Assembly (NCBI GenBank): GCA_021784615.1
Contig: JAJYHU010000193.1
Span: 1 to 7,455 of the forward strand
Direction of reading: 5' to 3'
DNA: 7,455 nt
Source: Acidobacteriota bacterium
Lineage (GTDB): Bacteria; Acidobacteriota; Terriglobia; UBA7540
The number at the start of each line of letters is the position of its first letter. The first letter of the stretch is position 1. The position numbers were made by a program, and so were the translations under genes. Positions 1-5,023 of the stretch are shown here, one piece after another. The notes under the pieces were generated by a model. That model ran no database searches and was not told the origin of the DNA. It saw only the letters and a program-made list of their open reading frames with translations.

Positions 1-1084
1 TCAGGACGACCTGATCGCCACGGTGACAAAATTCCTCGCACAAACTGCACAGGCCCATTCCCCCGCTTCGCCCTCCGCAACAGCTTCCGCCGATTTTGGG
101 CCGGATCCCGTAGCCGAACCGGTTGAAGCGCCGATCGAGGAGGCAAGGGCCCGTCCGGAATTCAACCTTGCGGCGCTCTCTGAGGGAGTGGCGCTCTCCG
201 AGCCAGCGGAAGAAAAGTCTGCGGCCGCAGTGCCGGATATCCAGGCCTTCCCTTCCCCTGCGGAAATGGTCCCAGTTCCGGATGGGTCTACGGCCGGCGA
301 GGCCTCCGCCGCAAAGCTTGAACCTTCTGCTGAGATTTCCATAGCCTCCGCGCCCGGCGATGGTGCGGAGCAAACGAACCCAGAGTCTGACTCTTCTGGA
401 CAGGAGGCCGTATTCCGCGGCCCTGAGGAAGCGGTTGTGCAAAGCGGAGGCAACGGAGCGGCCCCAATTCCTGAGCTTGAGACTGAACCCGAAGCCGCGC
501 CAGCGCCGCCGGAATGGGCGGTTGAGCCTGAGGAAGCTCGTGCGCAGCCGGCGAGCGAGGTTGAACGCGAGGAAGCCGGCATGCCGCCGGCCGCTGCGCC
601 TGAAGCGCTCAGCCCCAACGGGCAGGAATGGGTCGCGGAGCCCGGCTCTCCCGGCGTTGTGTCGGAAACGCAATTTGCCGCTTCCGGCCCTGAAGTTCTT
701 AGTTCCAACCCCGATGCTCCGCCGCCCCTGGAAAGTTTTCGGACGGAGTTTCCCGAGGTTCCGGTATATCGTTTCGGCGATGCTCAAACCACGGCCGAGC
801 CGGCGACTGAGGATAAGGCGCCAAGCCAGATTCCTGATGCCGCCGAACTCTCTCCCGATCCACAGGCGGCTGTGGCGCAAAACGAATTTGCAGTCGAGGA
901 AGAATCCCCGCCCGCAGCCCGTGAGGTAAAACCTGAAAAGCTTGACCCAGAGCTTATTTACACCATCGTCCACAAGGTCGTGCTCAAAATGTCGCCGCCC
1001 GCCCTGGAAGCTGAGGTGGTGGAGGACATCGCAAGGCGAATCACCTCGGAATTAACGGCAGAGTTTGACTCCGATCCCTCTTGA
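1..1084 (+). CDS. C-terminal part of a probable response regulator with a long Ala/Pro/Glu-rich linker (5' end outside the window)
   Basis: The frame is open from position 2 to the TGA at 1082-1084, so this is the last 360 residues of a longer protein. A GTG at 23 could start translation, but it has no convincing ribosome binding site and the seven codons before it (QDDLIAT) continue naturally into VTKFL. This short stretch resembles the last helix of a receiver (REC) domain. Next come about 290 residues of low-complexity sequence dominated by Ala, Pro, Glu and Ser, probably disordered. The tail, from about PEKLDPELIYTIVHKVV through KMSPPALEAEVVEDIARRI, is a predicted amphipathic helix pair. 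It resembles the IVxxVVxxMSP...IAxxI tail I know from acidobacterial and myxobacterial response regulators. The receiver call is inference, because the phospho-acceptor Asp would lie left of the window. It could instead be another multidomain signalling protein with the same tail. The gene is convergent with the next one, leaving 67 bp with no clear terminator. Confidence 0.55.
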   Translation, partial: QDDLIATVTKFLAQTAQAHSPASPSATASADFGPDPVAEPVEAPIEEARARPEFNLAALSEGVALSEPAEEKSAAAVPDIQAFPSPAEMVPVPDGSTAGEASAAKLEPSAEISIASAPGDGAEQTNPESDSSGQEAVFRGPEEAVVQSGGNGAAPIPELETEPEAAPAPPEWAVEPEEARAQPASEVEREEAGMPPAAAPEALSPNGQEWVAEPGSPGVVSETQFAASGPEVLSSNPDAPPPLESFRTEFPEVPVYRFGDAQTTAEPATEDKAPSQIPDAAELSPDPQAAVAQNEFAVEEESPPAAREVKPEKLDPELIYTIVHKVVLKMSPPALEAEVVEDIARRITSELTAEFDSDPS

Positions 1085-1151
1085 ATTCAGGCTGCCGCAG
1101 TTTATCCCGCCATTTTGCTTCTTGATTTTTCCTACAGCTAGCCATACTGAT

Positions 1152-2306
1152 TTACTGGTACAGGATAAAGCTCGGCTGTGGAGAGAGCAGCAGCACTTCG
1201 GCGGGCGTCATCAGGTGGTGGCCGATATTCACGTCGTTCTTATAGAACAGCTTGAACCCGGTGAATTGCACGGGCTGGCGCGCGATGAAATCCTTGTAAG
1301 TCGAGACCTTCAGGACCGGCGACCCGAACCCGTCCATATCCATCACGACCTGTACTTCCGGCAGCGGCTTGATGCCGCGGAAGCCCGTCACCATGCGCTC
1401 GGTAAAGCGGTGGACGACCAGGATTTTCGGGGGCAGATGGTTTTCCCGCACGATTTTGGCCAGAAACTGCGCGGCAAAGTTGATGTCATCGGCGTTCAAC
1501 GTGCCGATCCAAGCGCCGGGCCGCTTGCCGTCCACGAGCGCGAACTCCGGATCGAGGGCAAGCTCGACGTTCGGCTGTTTAAGGTACGGTGCGAGGCGCG
1601 GCACTTCGGTCCGCACGGTGCTCCAGCCGGGCTGCACGTCAAGAAACACCAGCCCTTGGATCTGGTCCGCCAGGCTGATGGCTTTTTCGATGTGGCTCTG
1701 CGGCATGCGCATTCGGTATCTTCCGTCGCGCCCCGGCAGGCCCTGCGCGGAGACCGTGATGTAATCGAGCGCCTGCACCACCGGCGTCGAGGGATCAGCC
1801 GCCGCCCATGCAGCCGCCGTCGACGAGAGCATGGCAAGCACCTTGTCGGGCGGATATTCGCCCAGAATCCCCATGCGCTTTGAATAGAAATTGCCATAGT
1901 AGGCAACGATGCGCTTGAAGGGCAGCAGGGCGCCCGCGTCGGGATAGACGGCATGCACGGGCCAGAGCGGAGCCGGGCACGGCGGAAGCACAGCCTGCTT
2001 GGTGGTAACAAAGGCTACCCGCCGGGATTTCGCGGCGGATCGGAGAATCCTTGCGGGCGCCGCCTTGGCGGAAGCCTTGGCCGCGGACGGCGCGCAATGC
2101 TTCGGTGGCGGAAGGTTTGCGAGCGCAAGCATTTTTGCGTTGTACGCAGCCTTATCCAAGGTGGCAGGGGGGCTAGGAATCACGGCAGCCGGCGCCCTGC
2201 CAGTGGTCGCCTTGGCGGGCGGGTGGCTGCGGCGTAGGAACGCCAGAGCGCCGATGCCGGCGATTCCAATAGCGAACAATACAGTGATGAGTTGCTTCCA
2301 CTTCAT
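1152..2306 (-). CDS. Membrane-anchored conserved hypothetical protein, TIM-barrel-like
   Basis: The product has 384 residues. Residues 4-22 (from QLITVLFAIG) form one hydrophobic segment followed by LRRS, which fits an N-terminal signal anchor. A Pro/Ala/Lys-rich linker runs to about residue 130. The globular part starts at IVAYYGNF (133-140) and shows alternating strand-like segments: VVQALDYITV, GLVFLDVQPG, VELALDPEFAL, KILVVHRF, VQVVMDMDGFG and FTGFKLFYKND. Acidic or His residues sit at strand ends (D223, D252, E254, H299, D323, D325), as in TIM-barrel hydrolases. I recognise it as a conserved uncharacterised family, but I know no reaction and assign none. The chosen ATG at 2304-2306 overlaps the TGA of the upstream cupin (ATGA), which suggests translational coupling. 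An in-frame ATG at 2319-2321 would add five residues (MYNDG) but has no better ribosome binding site. It is the last gene of the cupin operon. Confidence 0.8.
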   Translation of the reverse strand: MKWKQLITVLFAIGIAGIGALAFLRRSHPPAKATTGRAPAAVIPSPPATLDKAAYNAKMLALANLPPPKHCAPSAAKASAKAAPARILRSAAKSRRVAFVTTKQAVLPPCPAPLWPVHAVYPDAGALLPFKRIVAYYGNFYSKRMGILGEYPPDKVLAMLSSTAAAWAAADPSTPVVQALDYITVSAQGLPGRDGRYRMRMPQSHIEKAISLADQIQGLVFLDVQPGWSTVRTEVPRLAPYLKQPNVELALDPEFALVDGKRPGAWIGTLNADDINFAAQFLAKIVRENHLPPKILVVHRFTERMVTGFRGIKPLPEVQVVMDMDGFGSPVLKVSTYKDFIARQPVQFTGFKLFYKNDVNIGHHLMTPAEVLLLSPQPSFILYQ

Positions 2307-2653
2307 CCCATCATTGTACATGGCTTCCCGTAAAACGGCATCATTGCCGGAAGGCGCTTTTTAACATCCTCAAGGGGGCGGAAGCTGGTAGCCCGAACCT
2401 CCGGTGTTGCCGGCCCCATGACGACAATGTTGCCGGCATTGGCAACGACCTCTTCCCCATCAACGACCATGGCCGCCTGGCCGGAGAGGACGATACACGT
2501 TTCGGAATAGGGATCCTGATGCAGTCCAGGGCCTTTCCCGGGCGGAAGGTTGCCCTGAAAGAAGGAAACGCCCGCGCCGTAAGGCTTGCCTTCAAACTCG
2601 ACTGCAGCGATCGCGCCTTTCCGCTGATCGCCGCGATGCAGGATGTGGAACAT
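2303..2653 (-). CDS. Small cupin-fold protein with altered metal site
   Basis: The product has 116 residues and a single cupin domain. Motif 1 appears as GLHQDPYSETCIVLSG (residues 43-58), where the usual HxH is HxD (H45, D47) with E51 and G58. Motif 2 appears as GNIVVMGPATPE (74-85), where the usual His is Glu85. Relatives I recall read HRHPY(E/S)E and TPHKF here, so two of the four usual metal ligands differ. The last 20 or so residues (KKRLPAMMPFYGKPCTMMG) do not resemble the usual IHxSPRF ending, and a frameshift is possible (see findings). The start at 2653 follows AGGAGG (2658-2663) by four bases. An upstream in-frame GTG at 2690-2692 would overlap the previous stop by one base (TAGTG) and add 13 residues, but has no comparable site. 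Substrate unknown. It sits between a canonical cupin and a membrane-anchored protein, and the three are probably cotranscribed. Confidence 0.8.
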   Translation of the reverse strand: MFHILHRGDQRKGAIAAVEFEGKPYGAGVSFFQGNLPPGKGPGLHQDPYSETCIVLSGQAAMVVDGEEVVANAGNIVVMGPATPEVRATSFRPLEDVKKRLPAMMPFYGKPCTMMG

Positions 2654-2657
2654 TCGC

Positions 2658-2663
2658 CCTCCT
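2658..2663 (-). promoter_or_regulatory. Ribosome binding site of the small cupin gene
   Basis: On the minus strand the bases read AGGAGG, then GCGA, then ATG at 2653. This perfect Shine-Dalgarno core decides the start at 2653 over the in-frame GTG at 2692. The spacing of four bases is slightly short, but the purine run GAGAGGAGGG offers alternative pairing. Confidence 0.75.
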
Positions 2664-2691
2664 CTCGATGCCTGATCCTGGGTTCGACGCA

Positions 2692-3171
2692 CTACGCCTG
2701 AGGCGGTGGCGGGGCCGGCGTAAGGCCGTGGCGGCGCATGATCTCCATCATCTTCGCCCGGTCCGGCGGCCCGCCCGCAGCGTTGATCGCCTCGGCGGAC
2801 TCGCGGAAATGCTGCGGGCCAATGGCGGCCGGCGTGATCACGCAGAGCGCCCTCACGTCCTGGGTTCCGTTGTTATCGAACCGGTGAACAGCGCCGCGCG
2901 GAATGCAGAGGGCCTGCCCCGGCCCGACGTCGATGGGTCTTCCGTCGACGGTCCATGTCAGCACTCCGTCAATGCCGTAAATCGTCTCTTCGTAATGGTC
3001 GTGGCTGTGCGCCGGAGCCGCCAGGCGCTGCGAGGCTGGGACAAAGAGCTCGAATGCCGCGACGCTGCTGTTCGAGTTCTCTCCGGTGAGCAGGAAGCGC
3101 ACCGCGAGCGGCCCCAAACGGATGGTCTCATCGGCGGGATTGACGTTAAGGTCAAGGGTCTGCTGCGCCAT
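2692..3171 (-). CDS. Cupin domain protein with complete metal-binding motifs
   Basis: The product has 159 residues with one conserved cupin barrel. Motif 1, G(X)5HXH(X)4E(X)6G, is seen as H55-S-H57, E62 and G69 in HSHDHYEETIYGIDG. Motif 2, G(X)5PXG(X)2H(X)3N, is exact: G85, P91, G93, H96 and N100. A metal centre of H55, H57, E62 and H96 is therefore expected. The C-terminal part (about 118-151) adds a helical extension, and the protein ends in a Pro-rich tail (APPPPQA). Similar small cupins are often annotated as quercetinase-like, but the substrate cannot be read from sequence. There is no signal peptide, so it is cytoplasmic. A GGGAG ribosome binding site lies eight bases before the ATG at 3169-3171. 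It is the first gene of a minus-strand operon and is divergent from a marR gene, with an operator in between, so it is probably repressed by that regulator. Confidence 0.9.
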   Translation of the reverse strand: MAQQTLDLNVNPADETIRLGPLAVRFLLTGENSNSSVAAFELFVPASQRLAAPAHSHDHYEETIYGIDGVLTWTVDGRPIDVGPGQALCIPRGAVHRFDNNGTQDVRALCVITPAAIGPQHFRESAEAINAAGGPPDRAKMMEIMRRHGLTPAPPPPQA

Positions 3172-3196
3172 GGGCGTTTCTCCCTACAGTCAATTC

Positions 3197-3203
3197 CATT
3201 TAC
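3197..3203 (+). promoter_or_regulatory. Additional operator half-site CATTTAC
   Basis: CATTTAC here repeats the right arm of the nearby palindrome. CCATTTAC occurs at 3196-3203 and again at 3222-3229, 26 bp apart, or about two and a half helical turns. With GTAAATG at 3215-3221 it also forms an inverted pair flanking the plus-strand -10 box. It may be a secondary contact site for the MarR-type repressor. Confidence 0.4.
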
Positions 3204-3205
3204 TA

Positions 3206-3214
3206 TGCTATAAT
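3206..3214 (+). promoter_or_regulatory. Extended -10 promoter of marR
   Basis: TGCTATAAT is a perfect extended -10 element (TGn plus TATAAT at 3209-3214). No good -35 is seen upstream, which extended -10 promoters tolerate. Transcription would begin near 3220-3222. That would exclude translation from the ATG at 3219 and supports the ATG at 3249. Confidence 0.55.
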
Positions 3215-3241
3215 GTAAATGCCATTTACCAAGGATGTCAA
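3212..3241 (-). promoter_or_regulatory. Promoter of the cupin operon
   Basis: On the minus strand a perfect -35 TTGACA (3241 down to 3236) is followed after 18 bases by TACATT (3217 down to 3212), four of six matches to TATAAT. Transcription would start near 3205, leaving a leader of about 35 bases before the cupin ATG at 3171. The -10 overlaps the marR -10 on the other strand. Confidence 0.5.
3215..3229. promoter_or_regulatory. Perfect 15-bp palindromic operator, probable MarR binding site
   Basis: GTAAATG-C-CATTTAC is a perfect inverted repeat with 7-bp arms around one central base. It begins right after the marR -10 box, where transcription would start. It also lies between the -35 and -10 of the cupin promoter, overlapping that -10 slightly. 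A dimer bound here would block both promoters. Size, symmetry and position fit MarR-family operators. That the adjacent regulator is the one that binds is inference from position. Confidence 0.65.
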
Positions 3242-3248
3242 GTTAAAA

Positions 3249-3698
3249 ATGTCAGGCTCACCGGTCAAAACTTCGGACATGCTCATAGGAGCATTATTGC
3301 GCGTTCCGGCCCAGGCGATCCACCGCCGCCTTATCAACGGGCTGAACGCGGCCGGCTTTGAGGAGCTCCGCCTGCCGCACATGGCGGTGCTGCAGTTTCC
3401 GGGTCCGGATGGGGTTCGCCCAGGCACTCTGGCCGAGCGCGCCGGCATCAGCAAACAGGCCATGAACCAGCTTCTGGGCAGCCTTGAAACGCTCGGCTAT
3501 GTTGTCCGGTCCGATGCGCCCAACGAGGGTCGCGCGCGAATTATCCGGTTTACCAAACGCGGACGGGCCGCATACGCGAAGATCCACGAGATTCTCCAGG
3601 ACATCGAACGTGAATGGAGCGCTGAGCTCGGGCGCAGGGATTTCGCTCAGCTTAAAGAACTACTCTCGCGCGTCTGGGAGAGCCCGCTGACCCGATAG
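3249..3698 (+). CDS. MarR-family transcriptional repressor
   Basis: The product has 149 residues with the winged helix-turn-helix fold of MarR regulators. Residues about 58-84 (PGTLAERAGISKQAMNQLL, then LETLGYV) form the helix-turn-helix and recognition helix. Residues about 89-105 (DAPNEGRARIIRFTKRG) form the wing, matching the family pattern P-x-D/E-G-R-A-x-x-x-x-LT-x-x-G. Flanking N- and C-terminal helices would form the dimer interface. There is no obvious redox-sensing cysteine (the 149 residues contain none), so a small ligand is the likelier signal. The ATG at 3249 is preferred over the in-frame ATG at 3219, because 3219 lies inside the operator at or before the expected transcription start. 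An AAGGA at 3231-3235 precedes 3249, with a rather long 13-base spacing. It is divergent from the cupin operon and probably represses both itself and that operon. Confidence 0.9.
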   Translation: MSGSPVKTSDMLIGALLRVPAQAIHRRLINGLNAAGFEELRLPHMAVLQFPGPDGVRPGTLAERAGISKQAMNQLLGSLETLGYVVRSDAPNEGRARIIRFTKRGRAAYAKIHEILQDIEREWSAELGRRDFAQLKELLSRVWESPLTR

Positions 3699-3718
3699 GC
3701 GACGCGAGTCGCGCCTTT
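3699..3718 (+). terminator. Weak hairpin after marR, possible terminator
   Basis: GCGAC-GCGA-GTCGC (3699-3712) forms a five-pair stem with a GNRA-type loop directly after the marR stop, followed by GCCTTTCG. The T run is only three bases, so intrinsic termination would be weak. The gap to the convergent cytochrome gene (3713-3788) holds nothing else I can support. Confidence 0.25.
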
Positions 3719-3788
3719 CGTCCGATGGCGAAGATGCAAGCGCGGAACTCCGGTTTTGATGTTCACTCCAGATCGTCCCAAGCTCGAA

Positions 3789-4877
3789 TTATGGATGTAG
3801 CGAGGCCAGGTAGGCTGCAATCGACACCATGTCGTCGACGGTCAACTTGGCCGTAACCGGCTCCATCAATTCGGAGCCTGCCCCGGCGCGAGCGCCGCTT
3901 TGGAAGTCGCAGAGTTGCCGGACGATATAGCTGGGCGAGCGGCCGGCGATGGTGGGCACATTGCCGTTGCCTCTAAGATCCGGCCCGTGGCAAGCGTCGC
4001 ACGGAAGGGTCGTTCCCCCGCCTCCGGTGGTAACCAGCGCCTTGCCTTTCCGGATGCTTCCCACCGGCGCGTAGGCGATAAATCCGGAAGCGTCGTCGCG
4101 CATCTCGGTCCGTTCCAGGTTGACGGGAGTTTCAATGATGCGCCGGCCGATCGGCACCCTGCCGCCTCCCGCCACGGGAACCAGCATCCAGCCCGCAACG
4201 TGCATCCTGGGAACGGTCCTGGTTTCAACCACGCGAATCCACGGCTTGGGTTTTAACCGGGAGAAGTACTTGGCGGCGGCCTGGATCTCCTGCTTGTTCG
4301 CCAGGGTTTCGTGGGTGACCATCGCAGAGATGGGCCCGGTGATTTTTGAGCTCTTGCGCAGGCCATCCTTAAAATCCGCCATTTGCTGAACAATGTAAGC
4401 CGCCGGCAGTCCTGCCAGGCTGGCATTCTCAGGGCGGCCCTGGCCGTTGGGCAGGTGGCAATAGCCGCAGGCCATGACGCGCGGCTTCCTGCCATGCGCC
4501 ACCACCTCCGGCATGGGCGGATGCCCGCCAGGATGCCAGTCCGGCGGATTGAATCCATCGTTGATTTGCCGGAGCGTGAACGCCGCCCGGCTGCCCGGCA
4601 CGTGGCGTGGAGCGTCGTCAGCGGGCTTGGCCGGGCCGTGCGATGCAGGCCTTCGCGGCTCAACCACAAAGGCCCAGGAAGGAGCCTCGTGGGCCTGCCC
4701 GGCTTTTGTCTTTTCACTTTGATTCCGGGCGGCGGCCACGGCGACAAACGCGCAAAGGACTGCGAGCGCCGCACAGGTCGCGAGCGCGGAGCGGCGGGGC
4801 CAATGAGTCCATCGTCTGAACCTGCCGTGGCCCGTCGCCACGGCACGGGCCACCCTCCAGAGCTTGGGCATCTTCAT
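3789..4877 (-). CDS. Exported diheme cytochrome c (c553/c4-like)
   Basis: The product has 362 residues. After a basic N-terminal stretch of about 30 residues comes a hydrophobic segment (31-50, LATCAALAVLCAFVAVAAA), so the protein is exported or membrane-anchored in the periplasm. Two heme-binding CxxCH motifs are present: CGYCH at 137-141 and CDACH at 293-297. Each is followed by a class I cytochrome c pattern with helix YIVxQ(M/L)xDF and a candidate Met ligand (M186 in ISAMVTHE, M338 in LMEPVTAKL). The domains are joined by about 85 residues containing PKPWIRVVET and RRIIETPVNLERTE, a linker I recognise from a cytochrome family in environmental bacteria. The role is probably electron transfer to or from a periplasmic dehydrogenase or oxidase, but no partner gene is adjacent. 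The ATG at 4875-4877 follows GGAGGG (4885-4890) by seven bases. It is convergent with marR and has its own upstream gap of 146 bp. Confidence 0.92.
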   Translation of the reverse strand: MKMPKLWRVARAVATGHGRFRRWTHWPRRSALATCAALAVLCAFVAVAAARNQSEKTKAGQAHEAPSWAFVVEPRRPASHGPAKPADDAPRHVPGSRAAFTLRQINDGFNPPDWHPGGHPPMPEVVAHGRKPRVMACGYCHLPNGQGRPENASLAGLPAAYIVQQMADFKDGLRKSSKITGPISAMVTHETLANKQEIQAAAKYFSRLKPKPWIRVVETRTVPRMHVAGWMLVPVAGGGRVPIGRRIIETPVNLERTEMRDDASGFIAYAPVGSIRKGKALVTTGGGGTTLPCDACHGPDLRGNGNVPTIAGRSPSYIVRQLCDFQSGARAGAGSELMEPVTAKLTVDDMVSIAAYLASLHP

Positions 4878-4884
4878 GCGAGAA

Positions 4885-4890
4885 CCCTCC
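4885..4890 (-). promoter_or_regulatory. Ribosome binding site of the cytochrome c gene
   Basis: GGAGGG on the minus strand lies seven bases before the ATG at 4877, optimal spacing. It favours this start over the in-frame ATG two codons later. Confidence 0.75.
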
Positions 4891-4996
4891 GTGATTCATG
4901 TGAATTGGCGGTAGCTTGTAGCGCATCAAAGGTACGCGTTTTTTTGCGTTGCTCCGCGGGTTTTCTGTCGAGCGCCTCTGATGATCATTTGCTTTT

Positions 4997-5019
4997 CACT
5001 GCAGTGCCGCCAGCGCGGC
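4997..5019 (-). other. Hairpin-forming sequence after the restriction-modification gene
   Basis: Just past the stop at 5024 the minus strand carries GCCGC-GCTG-GCGGC (5019 to 5006), then the palindrome CACTGCAGTG (5006 to 4997). There is no T run after the hairpin on the minus strand, so it is not a classical intrinsic terminator, though it could stabilise the 3' end of the transcript. Confidence 0.25.
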
Positions 5020-5023
5020 GCGG

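Noticed and set aside
1..708. Long minus-strand open frame, Ser/Ala/Gly-rich, opposite the first gene
   Set aside because: It is the antisense shadow of a GC-rich, Ala/Pro/Glu-rich coding region. It has no recognisable domain, and the plus frame carries the conserved helical tail.
1085..1151. Terminator or small gene between the first two convergent genes
   Set aside because: No hairpin with a T run and no plausible coding frame could be seen in these 67 bases.
1065..1883. Plus-strand open frame of 272 codons
   Set aside because: It lies opposite the membrane-anchored protein, is rich in His and Arg as expected for an antisense frame, and has no family resemblance.
2654..2692. Alternative GTG start of the small cupin at 2692
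   Set aside because: The TAGTG overlap is suggestive of coupling, but the AGGAGG just before ATG 2653 is far stronger, and the extra 13 residues (MRRTQDQASRGGR) precede the natural cupin start.
3219..3248. Alternative marR start at ATG 3219
   Set aside because: This ATG lies inside the palindrome and at or before the expected transcription start from the TATAAT at 3209-3214, and it has no ribosome binding site.
4894..4905. Inverted repeat ATTCA-TG-TGAAT upstream of the cytochrome gene
   Set aside because: Arms of five bases in an AT-richer patch are easily due to chance, and no convincing promoter could be placed around it.
4878..5023. Promoter for the cytochrome c gene
   Set aside because: Candidates such as TTGATG followed 17 bases later by AATTCA on the minus strand are too weak to call. 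Nothing else in this gap is supported beyond the ribosome binding site and the hairpin near 5006.
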